Source: Andalucia godoyi (lineage: Eukaryota; Discoba; Jakobea; Jakobida; Andaluciidae). Taken from it: 64,000 bases of DNA. The notes under the pieces are model-generated. The model was given only the letters and a program-made list of their open reading frames with translations. It did not search any database and was not told the origin of the DNA. Numbering within the stretch: the first letter of the stretch is position 1; each line of letters opens with the position of its first letter. Position numbers and translations under genes: made by a program. Shown here piece by piece: positions 10,401 to 19,465 of this stretch. The DNA is taken from positions 1-64,000 of the forward strand of contig VRVR01000044.1 of assembly GCA_009859145.1 (NCBI GenBank), in the 5' to 3' direction.

Positions 10401-11124
10401 TGATCGCAAGGCTCATGCGATCAGCTTGCAGAGAAGTAAATCCCCTCGATCCGACAACTCTCCACGCTCCTTCACTGAACTTCATCACCGTTGCCTTATA
10501 CTGGCTTCCATAATCCGCGAACGCAACGTATGGAATTCCGGATCCGTCCAATGCAAGCTTCATCTCACGAATGTCTTCGGCAGAAAAGCCAGCCATTCCG
10601 ACCGCTGTCCAAGATCCCTGACTGTATTTCATCACCGTCGCCTTGTTGGAGTTCCCACCATCCTGGTACGCAACAAACGGAACTCCGGATCCGTTGATCG
10701 CAAGATTGACATATGCAGCCGTCCCAGCAGAAAAGCCAGTCATTCCGACCGCTGTCCAAGATCCCTGACTGTATTTCATCACCGTCGCCTTGTTGGAGTT
10801 CCCACCATCCTGATACGCAACAAACGGAACTCCGGATCCGTCGATCGCAAGACTGACATATGCAGCCGTCCCAGCAGAAAAGCCAGCCATTCCGACCACT
10901 GTCCAAGATCCCTGACTGTATTTCATCACCGTCGCCTTGTTGGAGTTCCCACCATCCTGATACGCAACAAACGGAACTCCGGATCCGTCGATCGCAAGAC
11001 TGACATATGCAGCCGTCCCGGCAGAGAAGCCAACATTGCCAACACTTACCCATGAGTTAACTTCCAACCCATGGGTCAAACAAACGACTGTGCATAATAG
11101 AACAAATCGTAAAAGCAAACTCAT
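7423..11124 (-). CDS. Surface receptor: seven-bladed propeller, GCC2/GCC3 cysteine repeats, one membrane span
   Basis: A 1233-residue type I membrane protein. The start is the ATG at 11124; the upstream extension would need TTG. Residues 1-20 are a signal peptide. Residues about 21-365 contain seven copies of a ~49-residue motif (Trp-x-x-Val-Gly ... Phe-Ser ... Gly-Ser-Gly-Val-Pro-x-Val-Ala-Tyr ... Thr-Val-Met), suggesting a closed seven-bladed beta-propeller. Residues about 370-960 are Cys-x-x-Cys repeats of the GCC2/GCC3 (TNFR/ephrin-receptor-like) type, with many N-glycosylation sites. Then comes a ~230-residue Ser/Thr/Val-rich extracellular domain, a hydrophobic span (Ile-Ala-Ala-Ile-Val-Val...) and a short cytosolic tail starting Trp-Arg-Arg-Arg. 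It is probably a cell-surface or lysosomal-surface binding protein. The ligand is unknown. Confidence 0.85.
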   Translation of the reverse strand: MSLLLRFVLLCTVVCLTHGLEVNSWVSVGNVGFSAGTAAYVSLAIDGSGVPFVAYQDGGNSNKATVMKYSQGSWTVVGMAGFSAGTAAYVSLAIDGSGVPFVAYQDGGNSNKATVMKYSQGSWTAVGMTGFSAGTAAYVNLAINGSGVPFVAYQDGGNSNKATVMKYSQGSWTAVGMAGFSAEDIREMKLALDGSGIPYVAFADYGSQYKATVMKFSEGAWRVVGSRGFTSLQADRMSLAINGSGVPYIAYSQYAVTGVGTVMTYSGGAWTKIGAADFSDRLIGSISLAFDLSSVPYVAYQDVPRSSKATVIKDSRGSWTLVGTAEFSAGTVDYVNLVFDGSGVPYVAYQDAGNSNKVSVMRMTCSAGAAGQNWQNCTACGTGTYAATNGAVNCTSCSAGTFGNVTGANSSSSCFTCAEGSYSSSAGSFECTLCGAGTFGNVTGVSSCHTCPVGSFSAVNGSTACTPCAAGSYGNTSGAASAASCTACPTGMYSSESGSTSCSFCTAGTFGNVTNSSSASSCYPCAAGSYASDMGSTSCSLCPAGSFGNSTGGASASSCYSCPAGSFSAVDGATSCTLCAAGTYSNVSGASSAMACFACPAGSFSLASGSATCQLCAAGTFGNTTGASSASSCFECAAGSYATLNGSATCTLCDAGTYSTVPGAANISVCVSCSPGSYSTVAGASQCTLCSAGTSNSASGSANSSACTPCSAGSYSTTPGSNSCTLCSSGTYNPNTSTTTNASCLLCPAGTYNPNNGSTNAAACIPCAVNSYSSSSGSAICTACSTGQCASTTGLTSCAACTCAPGQYRLGTTSCAQCPAGTWQNLPDQTSCNFCPIGLASSAVGAANVSVCTPCNPGTYPVFGSASCVPCYPGWFAPGFGNGGCGPCPPGTYIGAYASEICDACSAGTFSNTASPFCMTCPSGTFSVDRAPRCNVYNVSESSLSPSEMALLSSDWQCTSRQLSSANASLVVYAIWNRQAVNVDAFASCNVSTFETLPTASTKGESLNLALNVTTLTSASSWFQQNAKCFVCMRGSAAGSVWVAMSETEVVAENSETPVGVITHGHPKFVSTPPFAVPGARIVEITLIVTGGTVDAYLSTSNPSPSASSWDVMQHIESATARLSILASGPVYIGLFNPTALSPAPVLLHTVRNSGSQPTVAVSFTLRSSSSTSSSDESGSETLTSGDIAAIVVVPVLVVVAVVSGVLLWRRRKNSPPVLSPSVGILEERTDCA
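10577..11053 (-). repeat. 147-bp tandem repeats encoding propeller blades
   Basis: The blades nearest the N-terminus are almost identical at DNA level with a 147-bp period: the string ctgtccaagatccctgactg recurs at about 10605, 10752 and 10899. Blades further downstream have diverged. This is recent duplication or gene conversion inside the receptor gene. Confidence 0.9.
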
Positions 11125-12018
11125 CTTTCGTTTAAACGAGAAAATTGCACAAAAAATGAAAACCGAGAACAAGCAAACAAGCCTGAACGTGCTTATGTTC
11201 GAAACAGGATTTTGAAAGCAGACGAAGGTTCACTCCTTGTGAAGGAAAGGATGGTGCCCGCCAACCGTTTTCTGCCTTGGCAAACATTCTTGCGTGCTAC
11301 GAAGTGAAAGCACTTTTAAGCTTTGTAAAATGCGTTCCACTTAGTACACAGCTCTGAACTTTATTTGGTATTCTGTATCCGGACTTCCAGGGCTCTGTTC
11401 TGTTGAAACGTTTTTTACTGCTGGCAGGACAAAAATCCAATGTTGGACTGTCTCCTGAGACAGGCACCCACAAGATTAATAGTTCCGTTCATTCTTTGGT
11501 GACCTCCTTTTCACCCAGTTCAACAAGCGAACAGCATGAACAAACGGGAACCGAGCACGACGATAAGAACAGAATTCGGATAGTTTGGAAACGAAACAAC
11601 GGACACGGCACAGCAGATAGACCTGGCAACAGCAGAAGCTTGAACGGATCGCCGTTTTGAGCTGCAGAGTTTGCTATGTTGCGGGCAGACGACGGAGCGG
11701 ATTGTTCATTCCTTGTACAGAAAAGCTTTGCAGCCGCGAACCATTTTCTGCTCAGACGCACTGATCACCTGAACTTGAATGTCGTCGACGCAGTATGTTC
11801 GTTGGGGGATCCTCCCCACCAAGTGATTTGCTATCGCATTCTGAGAAAATCAAAGTAAGGGTTCCCGGCAGTATTGTTTCCTGATTTCGACCGGGACAGG
11901 ATCCGATGTTGATTTTTGCACCGGCTCAGGACCCTCAGGGTCACTCCAGCGAAGATCTCGAGTTCCTTTCTAAAAGTGCTGTTCTTTAACAAAAAACACA
12001 GCTCTAACAAGTCCAGGA
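11125..12018. other. Divergent intergenic region
   Basis: About 0.9 kb between the start codons of two divergently transcribed genes. It must hold both promoters, but no specific element is recognised. Short frames on either strand lack coding character. Confidence 0.5.
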
Positions 12019-13158
12019 ATGAGCATTTCTGCAGCAACGCCGACGCAGGTACCTCTTTTACTGGGGCAGCTGGCGCACGAACTGGACAATCTGGAGCCGG
12101 GCGACAGCCTGCCGGTGGAGCTGGCAAGCTTTTTGCAAAAGCTGAACGTCTCGTCGGCGCAGAATTTCCGGGTTGGAGACATCCGCACGGCCATTCGCAA
12201 CGCGCTCACAGCAACGAGTACTGTCGGAACGGGCACGCTGTCAGAGCCGTATGCGCTTCGCATCTCTGCCACCGGATTCGAATCACTGAACAAGCACTGG
12301 GGCAAGCACCGTGACTTTTTTCTCGGGATGCTGATCACCGTGGAGGGATTCAAGGCGAACACCCGCGTAGGAGATCCTGAGCTGTACTGTGCATGCTCCA
12401 GCAGCTTTTCCGTCGCGTTCCGCGGCCATGACTGGAAGCCGTCTGATGCAGCTGGCCACAGCGAGCAGCTTGTGTTTCCGATGATCACCGCGGGCCTGGA
12501 TTTGGAGTCAGCAACCGTGGACTACCACAAGATCACGCTTCACCCGTTTCTTTGGCACGTGGAGGATCCAAACTCGCCGACGCTTGCCAAGCTGCGGTCG
12601 CTGTTCCAGCAGCAGAATGACATTCGCGACATTGTGAACGGGTTATGGAAGAAGTCGCTCGCGGGGCACCAGGTCGTTCATTCGCTCTGTGAAGCGCTCG
12701 GCGGGGCTCTGGACGGTGCTGCATCTTCGTTGGCAGCGCTCGATCCAGCACTGTCTCTTGCAGCACCCGAGATTCAAGCGATTGAACCCATCGTTGCGGG
12801 CTTTGCAAAGACGCTGTATCAAATCATCGGAACTCCGCGCGAATGGTGCTTCGAAGGGACTGTGCCGTCGTACTATATGTGGACCAAGCCGGCTCCTGGG
12901 AGTTCGCCATCGACCACGGGGTGCCTGTATACCACGCGCGCAGAGGGCGACTATCCGCTGACACCGGACTTTACTCGCCCCGGAGTTTCGACGTTTCCAG
13001 TGGAGCAGAACGTGCCAAGCCTGCTGGCCAACTCGGAGGCAGGCGATATCGTTTTCCGCGACGGTCATGAGAGCGTGAGGGTTCACATGGGACTCGACTT
13101 GTACTGGCGGGGTTCAGCAACCGCAAACACTCAACCTCCTTCGCAGGCGAAACAGTAA
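12019..13158 (+). CDS. Protein of unknown function, first member of a three-gene group
   Basis: A 379-residue protein starting at an ATG and ending 228 bp before the convergent neighbour's stop. There is no signal peptide and no clear membrane span. The N-terminal ~70 residues look helical. Residues 80-200 look beta-rich, with conserved-looking aromatic and Gly positions and a His-Pro-Phe-Leu-Trp-His motif. Residues ~200-280 are helical (Ala/Leu-rich), and the C-terminus contains a Tyr-Tyr-Met-Trp segment. Composition is GC-rich and uniform, consistent with selection. I do not recognise the family. Its tight location beside 13386-14828 and 15297-19139, which share its cytosolic, Ala/Ser/Thr-rich style, suggests a related job. 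Confidence 0.7.
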   Translation: MSISAATPTQVPLLLGQLAHELDNLEPGDSLPVELASFLQKLNVSSAQNFRVGDIRTAIRNALTATSTVGTGTLSEPYALRISATGFESLNKHWGKHRDFFLGMLITVEGFKANTRVGDPELYCACSSSFSVAFRGHDWKPSDAAGHSEQLVFPMITAGLDLESATVDYHKITLHPFLWHVEDPNSPTLAKLRSLFQQQNDIRDIVNGLWKKSLAGHQVVHSLCEALGGALDGAASSLAALDPALSLAAPEIQAIEPIVAGFAKTLYQIIGTPREWCFEGTVPSYYMWTKPAPGSSPSTTGCLYTTRAEGDYPLTPDFTRPGVSTFPVEQNVPSLLANSEAGDIVFRDGHESVRVHMGLDLYWRGSATANTQPPSQAKQ

Positions 13159-13385
13159 ACGTGAACCTTCGTCGCCCCATAGAACAAGAACGTGATCCAA
13201 ATGTAAAATTGATCCTCTGCCTCCAGAGACACAATTCAAAGTAAGACAAAGAGACGAGTTTTCGTGGTTTTACTTTTTGCAACAGGGACCATGGTACATC
13301 CAACAGCAGCAGCCAGTCTGGTGTGCAATGAGAACTACGCGCTCAGCAGCCTCAGTGGAACAAAAAGGCGGTTTTTCTTTGCGCG

Positions 13386-14828
13386 TTATGCGAAATTGTT
13401 GTTGTAGGTGCAATCGAAAGCCATCATTTCGACGAGAGGCGCCGGGGAAAGCGGTGCCATGTGCGGATTCCGAATGAACAGTCCGGTGGAACCAGGTAGC
13501 ACGATGGACATTGTGGACGCTACTGCCAGGTTGGAGGAGAGGGCCGACTGCAGCGTCTGCGACAGATTCTTCAGCACCTCGACAGTGAGGAAGCCCTGAA
13601 GGTCCAAACCGCCGAGGAGCGCGGAGGAGAGACCCTCGATGATGTCGTCCCCAACACTGGAATCGTTGCCGCTCTGCACAGGAGAAGGCGCACTTGGAGT
13701 GCCAAATGAAAGATTCTCCGTGGCGCTGTTCACGGTCATGGGGACGGTGACTGATGAAGAAAACCAATAGTGGACGTCTCCAGTATGGATGAACACCAAC
13801 TTCACCTCCTGTGTCACCGTCGCACTGAAGCTTAGGATCACTTCGGAGCCGCTGAGCGTCACGGTGCACGACAAGCTGCCGCCAGACATATTCTGCGACG
13901 AGTTGGCTGGAATGGCACGTGATATGACATTGTTGCTCACCTGCGTCGGACCCGTCAGCTGCGACATGCCGTTGAACTGCGCAACAAGAGAGCTGGCAAT
14001 GGCATGCATCAATGGATTCGGATCGCAGAAGAGGCGCAAGGCCACACCAGCACTGAGTTCGCTGCTGGCTACGAGCATCGAAGGATTCCATCCGGCAAGC
14101 GGATTCGCTGGCGTCGGGTTTCCGACGGTGTTCATGTTGAACAGCATGCATGGTAGGCACCCAGAAAGCGGGTTACTCGCAACGGATACAAACGCCGTCG
14201 ACGGAGTCCACAGCTGGTTCGGCTCTGGTGCTGCAAACAGGCCTGCAGCTCCCACAGGAAACGTGCAGTTCTGGGCGAGCAGCGTAACAAGAGCACCCGC
14301 AAGCTGCTGGTAGCCGGCCCCGGACGCGGGTGCCCCATTCACAGTAAAGGAGGCCGTCTCCACGGAGGAAGTCAGATCGATTGCAAGGGTCGCCGCCTGC
14401 ACACGCACTCCGGGCTGGTTGGACAGCGTGGACAGGGCAGTGGACGTGGCCTGCGAACACGATCCAAGAGCAGAGGACGTCGACGGCGTCATGGCGGCCA
14501 GCGCAACGCTTGCCGTGAAAGAGAGCGCCCAGCCGTTGGTGACCGGCACCGGTGTGTTGGCTCCAGCGGGTGTGATGGAGCCGCTCACGAACGGAATCTG
14601 CACCGCAATCTGGCTGGTCGAATTCGGCAATGCGCCAAGCAGCGGTGACTGCACGATCAGGTCCACGGCTCCCGCGGAGGCCGGCACAGAAAGCCAGCCA
14701 CTTGGCCAGCGCTTCGGGTACGGCACTGTGGTTGCGTCCGGATTGGCCCACAAGAGCGCAATCTGGGAGTTGAGGGTCTGGAAGGGGACGGCCAGAACCA
14801 TGTTGTACGGCGACGGGGCAGAAGACAT
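13386..14828 (-). CDS. Unknown beta-rich cytosolic protein, possibly TULIP/P47-like
   Basis: A 480-residue protein; the start is the ATG at 14828, and the extension to 14933 would need a non-ATG codon and reads as 5' leader. It has no signal peptide or membrane span. It is rich in Ser, Thr, Val and Ala, with alternating hydrophobic patterns that predict long beta strands. The opening (Tyr-Asn-Met-Val-Leu-Ala-Val-Pro-Phe ... Asn-Ser-Gln-Ile) and a 'VQIPF' strand followed by a Gly-rich turn recall, weakly, bacterial P47-type TULIP lipid-binding proteins. I regard that as a hypothesis only. It diverges from 15297-19139 across a 468-bp shared upstream region and converges with 12019-13158. Confidence 0.65.
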   Translation of the reverse strand: MSSAPSPYNMVLAVPFQTLNSQIALLWANPDATTVPYPKRWPSGWLSVPASAGAVDLIVQSPLLGALPNSTSQIAVQIPFVSGSITPAGANTPVPVTNGWALSFTASVALAAMTPSTSSALGSCSQATSTALSTLSNQPGVRVQAATLAIDLTSSVETASFTVNGAPASGAGYQQLAGALVTLLAQNCTFPVGAAGLFAAPEPNQLWTPSTAFVSVASNPLSGCLPCMLFNMNTVGNPTPANPLAGWNPSMLVASSELSAGVALRLFCDPNPLMHAIASSLVAQFNGMSQLTGPTQVSNNVISRAIPANSSQNMSGGSLSCTVTLSGSEVILSFSATVTQEVKLVFIHTGDVHYWFSSSVTVPMTVNSATENLSFGTPSAPSPVQSGNDSSVGDDIIEGLSSALLGGLDLQGFLTVEVLKNLSQTLQSALSSNLAVASTMSIVLPGSTGLFIRNPHMAPLSPAPLVEMMAFDCTYNNNFA

Positions 14829-15296
14829 TTTCCCTCTCTTTTCCTTTCCTTTTCGCTGAAGGTCTTTGCAGATGGAGATCGTTTGACGAGTTTGTGAGAA
14901 GGAAACAAAAGAAAGAAGTCGCACACACAACACGGTGTGGTGCTTTCATCTTTATCTCGCAGGGGAGGGACGCGGATGGGAGCGGCACTCTGAGCCGGAT
15001 CACGATTGTTGCGTTCTGCTGCGACATTCGGCTACTGCGGACTTGAATGCATTAGCAGTTTTCTGTTCCGCCAAGCATTAAAATCAGAATGCTCGCAGGA
15101 TCCTTTCGCACCCGCATGTGATCTGGTTGGCAAGAAAGATCGAAATGCGCCCCAGACGAGTTGCTGTCGGTTGAATTGTTTCTTATCCTCTTCATGTCTT
15201 TCTTTTTCATTCTTCTCTTTTTCCTCCCAAATTCCTCTCCCAAAGCAACGCAACAACGCAACAACGCAACAACCAACGAACCGACCAAAAACCAGA
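14829..15296. promoter_or_regulatory. Shared upstream region of two divergent genes
   Basis: 468 bp between two ATG codons pointing away from each other. A run of caacg/caaca units at 15245-15285 sits just before the plus-strand ATG and is probably 5' untranslated leader. A purine-rich mirror of such a leader (on the minus strand) precedes the other ATG. No precise promoter element is identified. Confidence 0.4.
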
Positions 15297-18200
15297 ATGT
15301 CGCAACCAACAACAGCAACGCCGGCGTATACGTTGACCGTCAACTCGCAGTTGATGCAAAACTATGTCTCCGGCTCACCCATTGATGCCAACGCCCACTC
15401 GTGCATGCAAATGTGCGTGGATCCGCTGAACACGGCGTTTCCGATTGTGTTCACGCTCGGCACGGACGGGAACGTATACATGTTCCGCAAGCAGTCTGCA
15501 CCTGGAGTGAATGCAAGCACCGGATGGCTGCAGACGTGTCTGACCAACAACGGTGGACTGCAACCCGGCGAGACCGTAATCCAGTTCGCGGTGGGTCCTG
15601 GCTCACCGGACGGGACGATTCCTCCCGTCGTCGCTCTGGCAACGCAACGCAAGGCCACCGGCACGAGTGTATCGTATGTGTACCACATTACGGACTTTTC
15701 ACAGACTACCGCGAACGCGCAGAGACTTGTGGCACATGGCCAGTTTCCGTTCAGCGTCGAGGGACTCGCAACCGGGGTGTCCAGCCAGACGGCCGGCAAG
15801 GTGTTCATTGCAGCCACCACCGCATCATCGAGTGGTCTGCTTCAGTCGTGGATCATTCCCGAGGCAGGTGCTTCTGGACCTGCAACCCTGGTTCCGATGC
15901 CCGTCACCGGATCGTCGGTGCTCGCAACCACCGTCGGTCATCTGTCCAACATCGAGTCCAACATGGGCGAGGACGCCGTCCTGTTCTCGCTGGTTCAGTA
16001 CAAGGACAACACACGCCAGGTCATCGCGACGTCCGTTCCGCAGGGTGTGTTCAACCATGCCCTCCAGGGGGTTGTCACGGATTCTAACACGTCTGCCTTG
16101 GCCGTGGGGCCGTTGTTACCAGCCACCATGTTTGCGGACGGCAAGGTCGGCGGAACCGCGCTCGTGGTCAGCGATGCGACTGGTGTCAAGCTATTCACGC
16201 CGTACGAAGTGCAGATGGGAGCTGCAACGTGCGCTCCAGTGCAGCTGGTAACGGCATCGACACTTGGGCAGCCCGTCAAGGAAATTTCGGTGCTGGCCAG
16301 TGGCGCAGGCGTCCACGATGTGTTTGTGCAGCTTGTCACCGGGCAGGTCTACGAGGTGCGCCAGCAGCAGGCGGCGACGGCGCAGTGGATGCAGCCCGCG
16401 ATGATGTTTACGAATGTGCAAGACTTTGCAGCGATGACCTCCTTTGCCTCGAATCCGGCCACCGAGCTCGTTGTGCTCGATACGTCGTCGAATCTTACAC
16501 ACTATGTGCGCGACCCGACGTATGGCAGCTGGGCATCCGGACAAATTGTGCTGCAGAATGTGTCGGGCGCGGTGCCATCGCCGTCATTTGTACTGCGGCT
16601 CTCGCTGCTTCCTAATGCAGCCTCACAGCAGCAGACGCCCACCGCGGACATTACGCAGATGCCGGTCACGCTGTCCACAAGCCAGGTGGCGCTGTTGCGA
16701 TACAACGGCTGCGCGGTGTACACAGATCCGACGCAGACGGCCACCGTGAACTTCAACAGCGGCGGCGTGCTCACCCTGACGTTCCTGGTGCAGACGCTGG
16801 TGTGTCCGTCGGTGACGCTGTCGATCCCGAGCATCTTCCCGTCGTGCACGATCACCATTGCGCCCACCAAAGGAATCGACGCGCAGTTCGCCGCTGCCTC
16901 GTCGCAATCGCTCCAGTCGACCACCATCCCGCAGTCCGATGGAACGACCAAGCAGCTGGTTCCCGCGAACACCAGCGCTACAAATGTGTCGGCCGCAGCA
17001 GCCGCACTGCAGCAGCTCGCCTCCATCAGCTCCGCACGGTCCGGCACTCCGGTAGCCAGCGGTAGCACGCTCGGCAGTGCGACCGTGCTGGTGGATGCAA
17101 ATACGTACGTCATGGAGACTGTCGTTCCGTCTGCTACCAACTCACTGGGCTCCGTGGCACAGTCCGCCAGCAAAATCAACAACGCCGCCAAGCCTGCGAA
17201 CTTCAGCGGCTTTACGCTCCAGACGGGGGCATCCACCGGCGTCTCTTGCACTGCAAGCACGACCATGTCCGCTCCTGCGAAAGCCGTTGCCTCGAGTGAA
17301 GGTGGAGGTTTCTTTTCCAGCGTTGGCGATGCACTGCAGCATCTCTGGAGCGGTGCGGTGACGGATGTCAAAATGGCAGTGTCGTGGGTCGAGGAGGGCA
17401 TTTCGATCGTGATCAACGACTATATTGCACTTTGGACGACCGTCATCGAAGACGTGCTCGCCGTCGCCCACTGGATCTTCACGAACGTGATTGAGGTGGT
17501 GTTTGATGATATTGTGGCGTGGCTCGGAAAGATCTTCAACTGGACTAACATGGTGAATTGCGGAAAAGTCATCCGCGGATTTTTGTGGTGCACAATGGAT
17601 GGTGTCTCGAATCTGATTTCAGATGCTGCTTCTCAAGCCAGTCAAGGTCTTGCGAAGCTTGAAAGTGAGTTGTCGGCACTGACAGGGTTTTCTCCTCCAT
17701 CCTCCGCGAGCAGTACGAACATGAATTCCGGAAATAACCCTTCGACTCAACAGACAGCAAACGATCCACACGCTTCATGGGCATCTGACCATGTGAGCAA
17801 TGCTGCAACTGGCAGCGGTAGTAGCAGTGATTTGTCGGGAAGTGGCTTGTTCACAGATATTGCAGCGTTTGAGAACGCAATTGAGACATTTGGTTCATCG
17901 TTTGATTCAGCTTTTGCAAGCGCAATTCTGACCGAGCTTTCGAGCTTGGAGTCCGATTTTCAGAGTTTTGTGAGCAATATTTGTTCAAATCCAAGCGGTA
18001 CTTCTGTTGGAAGCATTGTGAAGAGCGGCATTCAGTTCATCGGAACTGCATTGATAGATACGGCTCAGTCTGTTATCAGTCTTGTCACCCAACTTGCTAA
18101 AAGTGTCGTGCAGGTTCTTCAAGCACTGTTCTCAATGACCATCAACATCCCTGTCATTTCTCCATTATTTACCAAGTTCGTCGGAGAAGAGTGCACCGTC

Positions 18201-19139
18201 ATCAACATTGTGTCATTTGTGGCTGGTGTGTTCACGTCGATCCTTGGTAACATTGTATCTTCGCCGCTCAGCCAGCTTACGTCAGCGGACGCCGACGCAG
18301 TATTTAACTGTACTTCGTTTTCGCAGTTCTTGGCCTGCGTAGGATTCTCCGATCCCTCAAACCCCGTACAGACTGCTGGAAACAACTCTGGTGGCATCCA
18401 GACCAAGCTGATTCAGTCGTCAGCTTTGTTACAATCACCTAACGCAGCTTCAAGTGTCTCCAGTTCTGCACCAACCGCTGGGCAGAAAACGCCGATAGGC
18501 GCAGATCAGCAACCATCACAGACTTCCTCGCTGACACCCTCTACAATTGATTTTATAAGTCTTTGTTTTTCCGACGCCTTCGGAACCATCTATGCTGTTG
18601 TCGACATGATCCCAAGTTGCAGTAGCAGCCTCTGTGGAATGTGGTTCAAAATACTATGTGGCGGCGCTTCGTTTGTTTGCAACTTTGTTTCATTCATGGC
18701 AGTGTTTTCTGCCTCGGGTACCTTCTGGTCCTGGCCAGATGTGGTGCTCACACTACTATCGGTTTGTCCTGTTATGTGCGACTGTGCTTTGTACAGACTG
18801 ATCTCCAAATGGCGGTATAATCCAGCAACTCTCAAAACCGAATCAAAGGAAATCTTAGGACTGGTAACCGCGACTGGTATTGCTATGCTTGTCATATCCT
18901 TTTTTTCTGCGGCGTCTGATGGTAAGTCCATCGATACAATCCTGGATACGTCAGACAAGGACAAAGCAGAAGGTGCAGCCGTGCTTAAGTTTTTTGCAAA
19001 TCTTGCTGCAAGTGTTCCTCTGATATTTGCGTGCGTTGCGGAAGAGTTCCGTGCAGCGATTGGGTATGGCTACGCAGCTTGGTTTTTGCTGACAATTGGA
19101 CGTATTGCATTCGCTCTGCCGATCTTTCCCATTAAGTAA
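15297..19139 (+). CDS. Large two-part protein: propeller-like/helical head and multi-span membrane tail
   Basis: A 1280-residue protein starting at the ATG at 15297; upstream in-frame codons contain no ATG. Residues about 1-420 contain repeated beta-type segments (Phe-x-x-Gly-x-Asp-Gly-x-Val-Tyr style) suggestive of a propeller. Residues ~450-650 are Ser/Thr/Ala-rich. Residues ~660-770 are amphipathic Trp-rich helices (Trp-x-x-Glu-Gly, Trp-Ile-Phe, Trp-Leu-Gly-Lys-Ile-Phe-Asn-Trp). I have the impression of similar helical stretches in unannotated bacterial and fungal proteins. After about residue 755 base composition becomes more AT-rich and codon use changes. Residues ~1080-1280 contain five or six hydrophobic spans. 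There is no N-terminal signal peptide. The function is unknown; a membrane-associated protein built by fusion is the best reading. Confidence 0.72.
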   Translation: MSQPTTATPAYTLTVNSQLMQNYVSGSPIDANAHSCMQMCVDPLNTAFPIVFTLGTDGNVYMFRKQSAPGVNASTGWLQTCLTNNGGLQPGETVIQFAVGPGSPDGTIPPVVALATQRKATGTSVSYVYHITDFSQTTANAQRLVAHGQFPFSVEGLATGVSSQTAGKVFIAATTASSSGLLQSWIIPEAGASGPATLVPMPVTGSSVLATTVGHLSNIESNMGEDAVLFSLVQYKDNTRQVIATSVPQGVFNHALQGVVTDSNTSALAVGPLLPATMFADGKVGGTALVVSDATGVKLFTPYEVQMGAATCAPVQLVTASTLGQPVKEISVLASGAGVHDVFVQLVTGQVYEVRQQQAATAQWMQPAMMFTNVQDFAAMTSFASNPATELVVLDTSSNLTHYVRDPTYGSWASGQIVLQNVSGAVPSPSFVLRLSLLPNAASQQQTPTADITQMPVTLSTSQVALLRYNGCAVYTDPTQTATVNFNSGGVLTLTFLVQTLVCPSVTLSIPSIFPSCTITIAPTKGIDAQFAAASSQSLQSTTIPQSDGTTKQLVPANTSATNVSAAAAALQQLASISSARSGTPVASGSTLGSATVLVDANTYVMETVVPSATNSLGSVAQSASKINNAAKPANFSGFTLQTGASTGVSCTASTTMSAPAKAVASSEGGGFFSSVGDALQHLWSGAVTDVKMAVSWVEEGISIVINDYIALWTTVIEDVLAVAHWIFTNVIEVVFDDIVAWLGKIFNWTNMVNCGKVIRGFLWCTMDGVSNLISDAASQASQGLAKLESELSALTGFSPPSSASSTNMNSGNNPSTQQTANDPHASWASDHVSNAATGSGSSSDLSGSGLFTDIAAFENAIETFGSSFDSAFASAILTELSSLESDFQSFVSNICSNPSGTSVGSIVKSGIQFIGTALIDTAQSVISLVTQLAKSVVQVLQALFSMTINIPVISPLFTKFVGEECTVINIVSFVAGVFTSILGNIVSSPLSQLTSADADAVFNCTSFSQFLACVGFSDPSNPVQTAGNNSGGIQTKLIQSSALLQSPNAASSVSSSAPTAGQKTPIGADQQPSQTSSLTPSTIDFISLCFSDAFGTIYAVVDMIPSCSSSLCGMWFKILCGGASFVCNFVSFMAVFSASGTFWSWPDVVLTLLSVCPVMCDCALYRLISKWRYNPATLKTESKEILGLVTATGIAMLVISFFSAASDGKSIDTILDTSDKDKAEGAAVLKFFANLAASVPLIFACVAEEFRAAIGYGYAAWFLLTIGRIAFALPIFPIK

Positions 19140-19465
19140 TTCGGCCCGGATGTTCATTTTGCAAAGTCGACATCATCGTACAATCAGTTTGAATCATCCT
19201 CCAACCGCGCCGTGTCGAAATAAAACTCCAACAGATGCGATGAGTGTCAGCGATCGTCCTTGTCCCGCGGTCCTCACACGATTCCGAATTCTGAAGAACC
19301 CGCGTGCTCCCCGTACAAGCATTGTCAGCGCGGAACTTTCATAGTGTTACGGAGTCCGTACTACGAACCCGAATTGAAGTTCCGTTAACTGATAACTGCT
19401 TTTTTCCATATTTCTGCATCGTGCTATTCTCGTCAAAAAAAAAAAAGCGAACTGTTTCCTCTGCT
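19140..19465. other. Gene-free interval
   Basis: Spacer between convergent frames, with an A-run at 19436-19446. Nothing recognised. Confidence 0.45.

Noticed and set aside
10426-11055. 209-residue plus-strand frame with His/Arg/Ser repeats
   Set aside because: Antisense shadow of the 147-bp blade repeats; its periodicity is explained by the minus-strand receptor.
11403-11858. Two short plus-strand frames upstream of 12019
   Set aside because: Short, compositionally random, with longer or equal antisense frames; no support for coding.
13270-14160. 296-residue minus-strand frame overlapping the unknown beta-rich protein
   Set aside because: Cys/His/Arg-rich shadow in another frame of 13386-14828.
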